In this document: in pieces, positions 16,200 through 25,640 of the stretch
Layout: every line of letters begins with the position of its first letter
How positions within the stretch are numbered: position 1 is the stretch's first letter
Assembly: GCF_900187455.1 (NCBI RefSeq)
Contig: NZ_FYDX01000013.1
Coordinates: forward strand, 124,001-188,000
Length of the DNA stretch: 64,000 bases
Reading direction: 5' to 3'
Source of the DNA: Pseudomonas sp. Irchel 3E13
GTDB lineage: Bacteria > Pseudomonadota > Gammaproteobacteria > Pseudomonadales > Pseudomonadaceae
The notes under the pieces: generated by a model
Seen by the model: only the letters and a program-made list of their open reading frames with translations
The model's database searches: none
What the model was told of the DNA's origin: nothing
Position numbers and translations under genes: made by a program

Positions 16200-17129
16200 T
16201 CATTCGTACAGCGACCGAAACGCCTGCGCTTCCTCCACCAGCCAGTCATGCACCGCCCGTGCACTCGGGTGGGCCAGGGTTCCGGCGCTGTACAGCAACA
16301 CATAGCGCTTGTGATTGGACACCGGCGAGCCGAACGGCACGATCAGCGTGCCCCGTTCCAGCTCGTCGTTGAGCAGGGTGCGCCGGGCAATCGCTACGCC
16401 GATCCCGGCGATGGCCGCCTCGATGGTCAGGTGGTTGCGGTTGAAGGTGTGCCCGCGCCGCACGTCCAGCCCCTCGGCGCCGATCGCTTGCAGATAGAAC
16501 TCCCATTCCGCGTACTCCGAGCTGCCGCGCCAGGCGGTGATGTCGTGCAGCAGCGGGTAATGCGCCAGGTCGCTCGGCCCGTGCAGCGGCGGCCGACCGC
16601 GGAGCAGGGCGGGGGAGCAGACCGGGAAGATTTCTTCGTCCAGCAGCGGCGTCGAGTGCATGCCGGGGTAGCTGCCGTCGTTGAGGTCGATGGCGAGGTC
16701 GAAATCGCCTTCGTGCAATGAGTGGTTGCTGTCTTCGGCCACCAGGCGCAACTGGATATCCGGAAAGCGTTGTTGCAGGCGCGGCAAGCGCGGCGTTAGC
16801 CACTTGGCAAGGAACGAGGGGATCGAGCGCACGCGCAAGGTGCCGCGGATTTCCCCGGCATCCAGCCGGCGCAGCTCGGCATCGATGTTGCCGTAGGCTT
16901 CGTGCACGGTCAGCGCCAGGCGCTGGCCCTCGGCACTCAACTCCACGCCACGGGCCCGCCGCAGGAACAGGCGAAAGCCCAGGCGCTCTTCCAGTTGGCG
17001 AATCTGCTGGCTCACCGCGCCGGGGGTGATGTGCAGTTCTTCGGCGCAGCGGGTGAACGACAGGTGCCGCGCCGCACAGGAAAACACGTGCAACCAGACG
17101 TACATCTGGCCGTTCATTTGTCGCCTCAT
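16200..17129 (-). CDS. LysR-family regulator of the serine locus
   Basis: A 309-residue LysR regulator of the GcvA/DsdC branch. The winged HTH is at residues 15-75 ('LSFTRCAEELHITPGAVSQQ') and a periplasmic-binding-protein-like effector domain follows. It is divergent from sdaA with a 146-bp gap that contains a 15-bp palindrome just upstream of this start. By position it should control serine breakdown and sense serine or a derivative, but this is inferred. Other in-frame ATGs at residues 5 and 9 make the exact start uncertain. Confidence 0.85.
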   Translation of the reverse strand: MRRQMNGQMYVWLHVFSCAARHLSFTRCAEELHITPGAVSQQIRQLEERLGFRLFLRRARGVELSAEGQRLALTVHEAYGNIDAELRRLDAGEIRGTLRVRSIPSFLAKWLTPRLPRLQQRFPDIQLRLVAEDSNHSLHEGDFDLAIDLNDGSYPGMHSTPLLDEEIFPVCSPALLRGRPPLHGPSDLAHYPLLHDITAWRGSSEYAEWEFYLQAIGAEGLDVRRGHTFNRNHLTIEAAIAGIGVAIARRTLLNDELERGTLIVPFGSPVSNHKRYVLLYSAGTLAHPSARAVHDWLVEEAQAFRSLYE

Positions 17130-17131
17130 CG

Positions 17132-17146
17132 TTTAGTCCTACTAAA
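17132..17146. promoter_or_regulatory. Palindrome with LysR T-N11-A geometry
   Basis: TTTAGTCCTACTAAA, a perfect 6-3-6 dyad containing a T-N11-A core. It sits 2 bases upstream of the LysR start and 130 bp before sdaA. It is a good candidate for the autoregulatory binding site of the divergent LysR protein. Confidence 0.5.
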
Positions 17147-17275
17147 GCCTTGCTTAGAAAGTTTCGTTGGTCATCGCCCGAGCGGCGCGGCAGTATCGCC
17201 CAACTTCGCGACACCTCTCAATTTTTTCACCGTGCACCGAAAGGGTCGTCGTCGTTCGGGCACGCAGGCATTAGC

Positions 17276-18652
17276 ATGGCTATCAGTGTTTTCGATCTGT
17301 TCAAAATCGGCATCGGTCCGTCCAGCTCCCATACCGTCGGCCCGATGCGCGCCGCCGCGACCTTTGTCGAGGCGCTGCGCCGGCAGGGTGTGCTGGGCCA
17401 GGTCAGCCGGGTCGAGGTGCGCCTGTACGGTTCGCTGTCGGCCACCGGCGTTGGCCATGCCACCGATCGTGCCTGTCTGCTGGGGCTGATGGGCGAGTGG
17501 CCGGACCGCATCGATCCGCAGAGCATCGGCCCGCGCATCGAACAATTGCAGGCCACCAGCGTACTGATGCTTGGCGGTGACCAACCGATCACTTTCGATT
17601 GCCAGCGCGACCTGCTGCTGCTGAATGAAAGCCTGCCTTATCACCCCAACGCCATGACGCTTGAAGCCAGCGGCGACAACGGCCTGCTGCTGCAGCAAAC
17701 CTACTACTCGGTGGGCGGCGGCTTCATCGTCGAGGCCGCGCAATTGACTGAAGCGGGCGGCGGCGCCGACACAGTGCAACTGCCATATGAGTTCTCCAGC
17801 GCCGAAGAAATGCTCGCGCTGTGCAAGCGTCACGGGCTGCGGGTCAGCCAGTTGATGATGGCCAACGAACTGGCCTGGCGCGAAGAAGCCGAGGTGCGCA
17901 GCGGCCTGTTGCAATTGTGGGCGGCGATGCAGGAGTGCGTGGTCAACGGCCTGCGCAACGAAGGCATCCTGCCGGGCGGGCTGAACGTCAAGCGCCGCGC
18001 CGCCAAACTGCACCGCAGTCTGCAGGAGCTGGGCAAACCCAACGTGATCGGCTCGACCTTGAGCGCCATGGAGTGGGTCAACCTGTTCGCCCTGGCGGTC
18101 AACGAAGAAAACGCCGCCGGCGGGCGCATGGTCACCGCGCCGACCAATGGCGCGGCGGGGATCATCCCGGCGGTGCTGCATTACTACATGAAGTTCAACC
18201 CCGAAGCCTGCGACAACGATGTCGTCGACTTCCTCCTGGCCGCCGCCTCGGTGGGCATTCTGTGCAAGAAAAACGCCTCGATTTCCGGCGCCGAGGTCGG
18301 CTGCCAGGGCGAGGTCGGTTCGGCCTGCGCCATGGCCGCGGCGGGCCTGGCCGATGTGCTCGGGGCCACCCCGGCGCAACTGGAGAACGCGGCGGAAATT
18401 GCCCTGGAACACAACCTCGGCCTGACCTGCGACCCGGTCGGCGGCCTGGTCCAGGTGCCGTGCATCGAGCGCAACGCCATCGCTGCGGTGAAGGCGATCA
18501 ATGCCGTGCAAATGGCCCTGCGCGGCGACGGCGAGCATTTCATTTCCCTGGACCGGGTGATCCGCACCATGCGCGACACCGGCGCCGACATGCATGAAAA
18601 CTACAAGGAGACCTCCCGCGGCGGCCTGGCCGTCAGCTTTGTTGAATGCTGA
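17276..18652 (+). CDS. sdaA: L-serine ammonia-lyase (iron-sulfur L-serine dehydratase)
   Basis: A 458-residue single-chain L-serine dehydratase that converts L-serine to pyruvate and ammonia. The start region 'FDLFKIGIGPSSSHTVGPM' is diagnostic for the family. The alpha part carries the cysteines of the [4Fe-4S] cluster in 'GILCKKNASISGAEVGCQG', 'LGLTCDPVGGLVQVPC' and the C-terminal tail. Length fits the fused alpha/beta enzyme. I start at the ATG at 17276, because the open frame from 17150 adds a non-homologous leader. The serine carrier gene follows after 74 bp, and the divergent LysR gene probably regulates both. Confidence 0.95.
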   Translation: MAISVFDLFKIGIGPSSSHTVGPMRAAATFVEALRRQGVLGQVSRVEVRLYGSLSATGVGHATDRACLLGLMGEWPDRIDPQSIGPRIEQLQATSVLMLGGDQPITFDCQRDLLLLNESLPYHPNAMTLEASGDNGLLLQQTYYSVGGGFIVEAAQLTEAGGGADTVQLPYEFSSAEEMLALCKRHGLRVSQLMMANELAWREEAEVRSGLLQLWAAMQECVVNGLRNEGILPGGLNVKRRAAKLHRSLQELGKPNVIGSTLSAMEWVNLFALAVNEENAAGGRMVTAPTNGAAGIIPAVLHYYMKFNPEACDNDVVDFLLAAASVGILCKKNASISGAEVGCQGEVGSACAMAAAGLADVLGATPAQLENAAEIALEHNLGLTCDPVGGLVQVPCIERNAIAAVKAINAVQMALRGDGEHFISLDRVIRTMRDTGADMHENYKETSRGGLAVSFVEC

Positions 18653-18726
18653 ACCCCTTGGCGCGGATCGCTAACGCGCCACCCTGGTTATTCATAGGCG
18701 ACAAAAACAACTACAAGGCGTAATCA

Positions 18727-20022
18727 ATGACTGATGTAAACACCACGAACCTCGGTGTCGCGGCTAGCGCTGCTGCGCGTGAAACGGGCTGGAGCCGTCA
18801 CGACACCACCTGGACCCTCGGCCTCTACGGTACCGCCATCGGCGCCGGTACCCTGTTCCTGCCGATCAACGCCGGCGTCGGCGGCTTCTGGCCGCTGTTG
18901 GTGCTGGCCTTGCTGGCGTTCCCGATGACCTTCTTTGCCCACCGTGGCCTGACCCGCTTCGTCCTGTCCGGGCGCAAGGGCGGCAACGAAGACATCACCG
19001 AAGTGGTGGAAGAACACTTCGGTGCCGGCGCGGGGGCGATGATCACCTTGCTGTATTTCCTGGCGATCTTCCCGATCCTGCTGGTGTACAGCGTTGCGCT
19101 GACCAACACCCTGGGCAACTTCCTCGAACACCAGTTGCACATCGCGCCGCCGCCGCGGGCGCTGCTGTCGCTGCTGTTGATCTGCGGCCTGATGATCGTG
19201 GTGCGTTGCGGCCAGGGCATCATCGTCAAGGTGATGAGCCTGCTGGTCTATCCGTTCGTGGCGGCGCTGCTGTTGCTGGCCCTGAGCCTGATCCCCAACT
19301 GGAACGGTGCGTTCTTCGCCCAGGCGGCCGAGGGCATGGCGCCGGGGCTGTTCTTCAAGACCTTGTGGCTGGCGATTCCGGTGATGGTGTTCTCGTTCAA
19401 CCACTCGCCGATCATCTCGGCCTTCGCGGTCAGCCAGAAGCGCCGTTATGGCGAGCAGGCGGATGAGAAGAGCGGGCGAATCCTCGCGCTGTCGCACCTG
19501 ATGATGGTGCTGACGGTGATGTTCTTCTGCTTCAGTTGCGTGCTGGCCCTGTCGCCGACCGACCTGGGCGCGGCGAAGACGCAGAACATCTCGATCCTGT
19601 CGTACCTGGCGAACCACTTCCAGACTCCGGTCATCGCCTTCGTCGCGCCGCTGATTGCGCTGGTGGCGATCACCAAATCCTTCCTCGGCCATTACATCGG
19701 TGCCAGCGAAGGTTTCCAGGGCCTGATCGTCAAAGGCCTGCGTGGTCGCGGCCGGAGCTTGTCGGCCAAGCGCCTGGAGCAACTGACGGCGCTGTTCATG
19801 GTGGTAACCTGCTGGATCGTCGCGACCCTCAACCCGAGCATCCTCGGCATGATCGAATCCATGGGCGGCCCGGTGATTGCCTGCCTGCTGTTCCTGATGC
19901 CGATGTACGCGATCAACAAAGTGCCGTCGCTGCGCAAATACTCGGGCAAGGTGTCGAACGTGTTCGTGGTGCTGGTGGGGTTGGTGACCTTGTCGGCGAT
20001 TGCCTGGTCGGTGGTGGCCTGA
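18727..20022 (+). CDS. Serine/threonine transporter, HAAAP family (SdaC/YhaO-like)
   Basis: A 431-residue membrane protein with about 11 hydrophobic helices. Near the N-terminus is the conserved 'WTLGLYGTAIGAGTLFLPI' of hydroxy/aromatic amino acid permeases; 'FSFNHSPIISAFAVSQKR' (about 222) is the family's second signature, shared with SdaC and TdcC. It is a proton-coupled inner-membrane importer of serine or threonine. Its place after sdaA makes serine the likely substrate: uptake followed by deamination to pyruvate. In the gap to sdaA a 7-bp hairpin (18,659-18,681) may modulate expression. Confidence 0.9.
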   Translation: MTDVNTTNLGVAASAAARETGWSRHDTTWTLGLYGTAIGAGTLFLPINAGVGGFWPLLVLALLAFPMTFFAHRGLTRFVLSGRKGGNEDITEVVEEHFGAGAGAMITLLYFLAIFPILLVYSVALTNTLGNFLEHQLHIAPPPRALLSLLLICGLMIVVRCGQGIIVKVMSLLVYPFVAALLLLALSLIPNWNGAFFAQAAEGMAPGLFFKTLWLAIPVMVFSFNHSPIISAFAVSQKRRYGEQADEKSGRILALSHLMMVLTVMFFCFSCVLALSPTDLGAAKTQNISILSYLANHFQTPVIAFVAPLIALVAITKSFLGHYIGASEGFQGLIVKGLRGRGRSLSAKRLEQLTALFMVVTCWIVATLNPSILGMIESMGGPVIACLLFLMPMYAINKVPSLRKYSGKVSNVFVVLVGLVTLSAIAWSVVA

Positions 20023-20049
20023 CACCACGGCCGTGTAAACGACGCAAAA

Positions 20050-20092
20050 CCTGTAGGAGCGGCCGTTAGCCGCGATGGGCCGCTCCTACAGG
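20050..20092. terminator. REP-type 15-bp inverted repeat between convergent genes
   Basis: CCTGTAGGAGCGGCC and its perfect complement are separated by 13 bases between the convergent serine carrier and patatin genes. It is a REP-family palindrome (TGTAGGAGCGG variant) well placed to end both transcripts. Confidence 0.7.
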
Positions 20093-20141
20093 ATCGCGAG
20101 TGGCCGATGGTTTGCGATGGCCTGCAAGATGCTGGCCGACA

Positions 20142-22787
20142 CTACCTCGCCAAATACGCCCACAACGCATCCGCGACACCCGAGCCCGACTTGCCATCCC
20201 CGAACAACCGTTGCCCGGTCTGCAACCCCAACTGCCGATAGCTCTCGAACTGGGCTTCATCGAAGAACTGGTTGGCCGTGCTTTCGTTGGGGAAGGTCGG
20301 GTGTTCGCTGGCGTAATTGATCACGTCCACCGGCAACCCGGCGACGACGTTGGGCTTGAGCAGCAGAATGCGTGCGGTGCGCTGGCCTTTCTGGTTGCTG
20401 ACGTTGAACAGCATGGCGCAGCGCAGGCTGTCGCCCGGCCCCGGCGCGGCGAAGTTTTCCGGCAGGCCGAAGTAGGGGCCCAGCACCGGGTCGCCCAGCA
20501 CGTCCATGTCCTGCCTGATCTCCAGCGCCTGGTCGATGCGCGCCAGGCGGATCAGGTTGGCCAGGTCGTCGAACTTGTAGGTTGGGTCGGCGCCGCAGTC
20601 GCACATCACGATCAGCTCGACATTGCGGCCTTCACGAATCAGTTCGTAGGTCGCGGTGTTCTCGAAATGACCACCGTCCGAGAGGTACTGGAAGTCGCGG
20701 CGCAGGCCGTGGAAGTGGGCGGTCAGTTCATAGAACAGGTAGGTCTGGGTCGGGAAGGTCGTGGCCCAGCCCTTGTCGCGCCAGACGCGTGTCCCACCGG
20801 TCTTTTCATCATCTTCGAGGAAGTTCGCCGGCCACCAGCTGCCCAGGCGCACGTTGGTCAGGCCGAAGGCCAGTGAGGTACCCAGGCTGGTGGCACGCCC
20901 CAACCCCGTGGAAAACGCAGCGCCGGAAGTGGCGACCCAGTGCGCCAGACCCAGCGGCTGGTAGATTTCGCTGGCGATCCAGCGTTGCTGGGTACCACGT
21001 TGACGCGGGTCGCCATCGAGGATGTAGCTGACGCTGGCCAAACCCGGTTGACCACTGGGCGCCAGGCACAGTGGTTTGCCTTTGCGGTCGCGCTGCACCA
21101 GTTGCTCGGCCGGGTCGACCGTCAGGTTCATGGTGACGTTGATCAGGTGCACCGGCGCGCAGGTGGTGGTGCCGTAGTAGGTTTCGATCGCCACGTCATC
21201 GCCGGGCAGCGCTTCGGCGACGCTCATGCGCTGCTTGCGGATCTTGCGGGTCGCGCCGTCGAAACGCCGGCCATTGGAAGCGCCGAGGTAGGCCCGGGCC
21301 AGCCGGCTGGAATAGAACGACTGCAACGAAGACTGGTTGAGGAAGCCGATAAAGCGGCCCGTGCCGAAGGCCAGGATCGCTGTCACCGGCACCAGCACCC
21401 AGAGGCGGGTGAGGGCGTCGTTTTCCAGCCCCTGGTAACGCACGAACTGCACCAGCAAGCCCCACAGCACCGCGACCAGCATGAAGATGGTGACCCCGGC
21501 TGCGCCGGCGATCACGCTCATCGGCAGACGGCCCAACCAGCTCGGCATGTCTTTGTCGTCGCTGAACGCGGACAGGCCGCGAACAACGGCAATCAGCACC
21601 GGCAGCAGGGCGGTGGAGGAGATCAGCGGACCGCGCTGCTCGCTGTTGTAGATCCACTCGGTCAGCCAGGGCAACAGGGCGTAGAAGCTGGCAACCAGCA
21701 CCGCAATCAGTGCCTGGCTCAGGTAGCGGGTAACCAGCACGCGGTAGGTGCGCACACAGTCGTTACGGGCCATGGCTTCGTCGCGGTCGCGCTTGTGCTT
21801 CAGCGACAGGCCGATCCACACGGCATAGGCAATCCCCAGCCAACTGACAACGCCGAGCCCGACCAGAATGGCCCGCAAGTCACCGTCCATGCCCCAAGGG
21901 GCGAAGGCCAGGACGAAGAACATCAGCCCCGCCGCGAACGAGAGCACGGTGGACCAGTTGAACAGGTGCACCCGTTCGTCCTGGTTTTTCTGGAAATACA
22001 CCATCCAGAACGCCGCCATCAGCGGGATCACCGCCACCACCGTCAGCAGTCCCGGCACCCACCACAGTGAGCCGCAGAGCAGTTGCACCACGCTCATTGG
22101 CAGCAAGGCGGCAACCGGCGAACAGATCACGCTGCTGGAGATATACGCCTGCAACAGCACGGCCGCTGCGAAGGTGAACAGCAGTGGCAGGCCAATGACC
22201 ACATGCAGAGCCAGCAGGTTGCGCAGCGACAACGCCAGTACATAGAAGATATCGCCGGAGCCGCCGGGGGTGAGGTAACGGCCGTTTTCCCGCAGCCAGG
22301 CCAGCGGCGCTTCCCCTGGCGGCGAGGTGCGGTAATCGATGCTGGTATGGATGCGACCCGGCGGTTCGTAGTCGAGCACTTTGTAGGCGGTGTCGGCAGC
22401 CTGGACTTCCGGGGGGCTGGCGACTGGCGCCTCGTCGGTTTTGCGCAGGCGGTCCGGGAGGAACAGGCTGCCGAAGAACGAGCCGAGATAACCACCACCG
22501 CTGACGGTGGACAGGTAATCGAACTGGGCGATCAGGCGGTTGCGCGGCTTGTCCTTGTCGTCGTCCGCACCCGGCGCTTTCGCCCGAGCCAGCGACTGCA
22601 GCACCCCCAGACAGAACGTCGCGCTGCGAATGCCGCCACCGGACAGCGCCACGGCCCAGTGCGCCTTTTTCTCGTTGGCGAGGCCAAGCAAGCTGCGGCG
22701 TGTGCCGATCCGCGCATGTTCGGCGCGGTATTGCGCGCGTTGCTCGGGTGAAACCTGTTCTTGTGACACGGGCTTTTCCTTGTCCAT
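20142..22787 (-). CDS. Patatin-like phospholipase domain protein with central membrane segments
   Basis: An 881-residue protein. The patatin fold is split around a membrane region. The oxyanion loop 'LSGGGIRSATFCLG' is at residues 49-61 and the nucleophile Ser96 lies in 'STVSGGGYLGS', where Thr replaces the first Gly of G-x-S-x-G. About six hydrophobic helices occupy roughly 190-460. The catalytic Asp is in 'SDGGHFENTA' near 705. It is probably an inner-membrane lipid acyl hydrolase with the active site in the cytosol. The start at 22,787 follows GGCGG; a longer frame begins at 22,877. The gene is divergent from the cytochrome c/GMC pair, which suggests a shared lipid or alcohol pathway, not proven. 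Confidence 0.85.
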   Translation of the reverse strand: MDKEKPVSQEQVSPEQRAQYRAEHARIGTRRSLLGLANEKKAHWAVALSGGGIRSATFCLGVLQSLARAKAPGADDDKDKPRNRLIAQFDYLSTVSGGGYLGSFFGSLFLPDRLRKTDEAPVASPPEVQAADTAYKVLDYEPPGRIHTSIDYRTSPPGEAPLAWLRENGRYLTPGGSGDIFYVLALSLRNLLALHVVIGLPLLFTFAAAVLLQAYISSSVICSPVAALLPMSVVQLLCGSLWWVPGLLTVVAVIPLMAAFWMVYFQKNQDERVHLFNWSTVLSFAAGLMFFVLAFAPWGMDGDLRAILVGLGVVSWLGIAYAVWIGLSLKHKRDRDEAMARNDCVRTYRVLVTRYLSQALIAVLVASFYALLPWLTEWIYNSEQRGPLISSTALLPVLIAVVRGLSAFSDDKDMPSWLGRLPMSVIAGAAGVTIFMLVAVLWGLLVQFVRYQGLENDALTRLWVLVPVTAILAFGTGRFIGFLNQSSLQSFYSSRLARAYLGASNGRRFDGATRKIRKQRMSVAEALPGDDVAIETYYGTTTCAPVHLINVTMNLTVDPAEQLVQRDRKGKPLCLAPSGQPGLASVSYILDGDPRQRGTQQRWIASEIYQPLGLAHWVATSGAAFSTGLGRATSLGTSLAFGLTNVRLGSWWPANFLEDDEKTGGTRVWRDKGWATTFPTQTYLFYELTAHFHGLRRDFQYLSDGGHFENTATYELIREGRNVELIVMCDCGADPTYKFDDLANLIRLARIDQALEIRQDMDVLGDPVLGPYFGLPENFAAPGPGDSLRCAMLFNVSNQKGQRTARILLLKPNVVAGLPVDVINYASEHPTFPNESTANQFFDEAQFESYRQLGLQTGQRLFGDGKSGSGVADALWAYLAR

Positions 22788-23121
22788 GTTCCGCCTGCCA
22801 GATAGGTGGATGAGCGTCCTGGCGAAGGAGTGTAGAGCAGCAAAATAGCCATTAGCCAGCAGTGTGATCGACTTCACAAAAACACTGTACGCAAACCTAT
22901 AAGAAGCCGCGATAAGTGCCGGTTTTTCATAGCGAAATGAAATTAATGGAGTGGTTGGAAATAGCCTAGTCTGGGCGCTTGCAAGGAGTTGTAACGTAAC
23001 TGGCGCGGCGGATTAACCGGTCTGTCGCGTGGCTGTCAGTTCAACCGGCCATCTGGACCGGCCGCAATAACGTGTCCCCAAGGACAGAGGGACCGGTCTG
23101 CACGTTTGCAAGGAGCAGCGC
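22788..23121. promoter_or_regulatory. 334-bp divergent intergenic region, patatin gene / cytochrome c gene
   Basis: No gene is visible here. The part next to the cytochrome gene contains the 9-mer ACCGGTCTG twice (23,016 and 23,092), with an inverted GGCC-rich block (23,043-23,063) between them. These may be sites for a shared regulator. The patatin-proximal part is AT-richer and probably holds its promoter. Confidence 0.4.
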
Positions 23122-25629
23122 ATGAAACCCGTGAAGCTGATGCTGAGCGTCTTCCTTCCTTTGGTGCTGTTACAGGGGTGTAACAGCGAAACGAAGAATC
23201 CCTGCGGGGACCAATCCGGCAAGATCCTCGATGAAGCCAAATGCGTCGGCCGCGAAGCCGACAGCCTGAAAGGCGCCGAAGAGGACTACTTCGCCGACAT
23301 GGACTACGGGGTGTCGAAACAGCCCCATCTGCTGGTGGAGCGGCTGTCGCCGTTCATTCCCGGCATCACCGAGCAACAGGCGGTCGACGCCTTTGCCCGG
23401 GGGCGCAACAACTGGATCGTCTGGACCGCCGGCAACGACAAACTCTGGGACCAACTGTCCCGCGACAGCGTCGGCAACCTCGACTTCCTCAAGACCATCT
23501 CCAACCACCCGAGCCTGAAAGCCAACCGCGACAACCGCTGGCAGTACCTCGGCGTAGTCAACGAGCCGTGCTACACCAAGGCGCAAGGGCCGCGCGAGGA
23601 CCGTCATGGCCTGTGGCTGGACAGCCGTGATCCGTCCTGCGGCGCGGACCCGTTCGAGAACGAAAGCAAATACCCCGGCGTGAAAATCGGCGCCCGCGGC
23701 AAGAACCTGCCCGTGGGCTCGTACTACGGCTACGGCACCGGCATCGTCGGCCTGCGGTTGTTCCCCAACCCGGACTTCGACGAGAAGGCGGAGAAACGCT
23801 GGGACGCCAAGCGCTACTACGAAGACCCCAGCTACTACAACGACAGCAAGCTGGTGAAACCGTATCGCGTGGGCATGTCCTGCGGCTTCTGCCACGTCGG
23901 GCCGAACCCGACCAATCCGCCGGCTGATCCCGAGCGTCCAGCCTGGGCCAACCTGAGTTCCAACCCCGGAGCGCAGTATTTCTGGGTTGACCGCATCTTC
24001 ATGTGGGACCAGGACCCGACCAGCTTCCCCAATCAGTTGTTCCACACCGCACGGCCGGGCGCACTGGATACCTCGCTGGTGTCGAGTGACTACATCAACA
24101 ACCCGCGCACCATGAACGCGGTCTACAACCTCAAGGCGCGGATCGAGTTGGCCGCGCACCTGGGCAAGGAGAAACTTGCCGGCGGCGACCTGAACAACCG
24201 CCAGTTCAACGATGTGCCGGGGATTCCGGCCGACAGTCCACTGACCCAGTTCTACAAGAAGCCGGACACGGTGTTCACCCCACGAGTGCTCAAGGACGGT
24301 TCCGACTCGGTCGGCGCCCTCGGTGCGCTGAACCGGGTGTTCGTCAATATCGGGCTGTTCAGCGAGGAGTGGACCACCCACTTCCGGCCACTGATCGGCG
24401 GCAAACCGATCACTCCGTTCCGCATCGATGTGGCGCGCAAGAACTCCTCGTACTGGAACGCCAACGAGCTGCAAACGCCCGACCTGGCGTTGTTCTTCCT
24501 GGCCTCGGCAACCCCGGACTACCTGAAGAACGCCCCCGGTGGCGCGGCGCACCTGAACGCTTCGCCGACCGAGCTGGATCGCGGCAAGGAAGTCTTCGCC
24601 GACACCTGTGCGCGCTGCCACTCCAGCAAGCTGCCGGACAAGGCCTGGGCCAAGTTCCCGGATAACGGCTGCGTCAACGGTAACTACCTGCAGTGCTGGA
24701 ACGACTACTGGAGCTACAGCAAGACGCCGGAGTTCAAGAACGCGATGCGGGACATCGTCAAGAAAGACGACTTCCTCACCGACAACTTCCTCTCCACCGA
24801 ACTGCGGGTGCCGGTCACGTTGCTGGAAACCAACGCCTGCAGCCCGCTGGCGACCAACGCCCTGGCGGACAACATCTGGGACAACTTCTCCTCGGAGTCT
24901 TACAAGAAGCTGCCTGGCGTCGGTTCGGTGCTGGTGCAGAACCCGTTCACCGGCGATGCGAGCGAGTACACCATGCCGGCAGGCGGGCGCGGTTATACCC
25001 GGCCGGCGTCGCTGATCAGCGTCTGGTCCACTGCGCCGCTGTTCCTCAACAACACCCTCGGTACGTTCAAGTGGTCGGGCAGCGTGAATGACCGCATGGC
25101 GTCCTTCGACAACTCCATCGAAATGCTGCTGTGGCCGGAAAAACGCCAGGGCAACTTCCAGGTGGTGACCCGTTCCGGCAAGACCCACCCCGGTACCGTC
25201 GATGTGACCACCGAGACCAGCTACCTGCGGGTCAACAGCGGTTACCTGCCGGGTTTCCTGCAGAAACTCGAAGGCGTGCTGAGCCGCTGGTTCCCGTGGG
25301 CGTTCGGCGATGACGGTATCCAGCTCGGGCCGATCCCGCAGGGCACGCCGGTCAACCTGCTGTCCAACATCGACCTGGACAAAGGCGACCAGGTGCTCGA
25401 CCTGCTGCTGAAGATCAAGCACGACCTCAAGCAACTGCCGCCCGGCGCCAGCGACGATGAAGCGCGCAAGGTGTTCAAGCGTCTGGTCAAGCCGTTGCTG
25501 GAAGTCAGCAAGTGCCCGGACTTCGTGGTGGACAAGGGGCATTACTTCGGCACCGGCTACCTCAAGGACGAGCCCGGGCTCAGTGATGAAGACAAACGGG
25601 CACTGATCGCCCTCCTGAAAACCTTCTGA
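23122..25629 (+). CDS. Diheme cytochrome c lipoprotein
   Basis: An 835-residue exported lipoprotein. The signal peptide ends in lipobox 'LLQGC' (Cys about 21), so it is tethered in the periplasm. Two heme-c sites are visible: 'SCGFCHVG' (about 253) and 'DTCARCHSS' (about 495). It is much longer than simple cytochromes c, with large segments between the hemes. A GMC flavoprotein gene starts 11 bp after its stop. The likely role is to take electrons from that dehydrogenase and pass them to the respiratory chain, as cytochrome subunits of flavin alcohol dehydrogenases do. The substrate is unknown. Confidence 0.85.
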   Translation: MKPVKLMLSVFLPLVLLQGCNSETKNPCGDQSGKILDEAKCVGREADSLKGAEEDYFADMDYGVSKQPHLLVERLSPFIPGITEQQAVDAFARGRNNWIVWTAGNDKLWDQLSRDSVGNLDFLKTISNHPSLKANRDNRWQYLGVVNEPCYTKAQGPREDRHGLWLDSRDPSCGADPFENESKYPGVKIGARGKNLPVGSYYGYGTGIVGLRLFPNPDFDEKAEKRWDAKRYYEDPSYYNDSKLVKPYRVGMSCGFCHVGPNPTNPPADPERPAWANLSSNPGAQYFWVDRIFMWDQDPTSFPNQLFHTARPGALDTSLVSSDYINNPRTMNAVYNLKARIELAAHLGKEKLAGGDLNNRQFNDVPGIPADSPLTQFYKKPDTVFTPRVLKDGSDSVGALGALNRVFVNIGLFSEEWTTHFRPLIGGKPITPFRIDVARKNSSYWNANELQTPDLALFFLASATPDYLKNAPGGAAHLNASPTELDRGKEVFADTCARCHSSKLPDKAWAKFPDNGCVNGNYLQCWNDYWSYSKTPEFKNAMRDIVKKDDFLTDNFLSTELRVPVTLLETNACSPLATNALADNIWDNFSSESYKKLPGVGSVLVQNPFTGDASEYTMPAGGRGYTRPASLISVWSTAPLFLNNTLGTFKWSGSVNDRMASFDNSIEMLLWPEKRQGNFQVVTRSGKTHPGTVDVTTETSYLRVNSGYLPGFLQKLEGVLSRWFPWAFGDDGIQLGPIPQGTPVNLLSNIDLDKGDQVLDLLLKIKHDLKQLPPGASDDEARKVFKRLVKPLLEVSKCPDFVVDKGHYFGTGYLKDEPGLSDEDKRALIALLKTF

Positions 25630-25640
25630 GGTTGGCTGCG

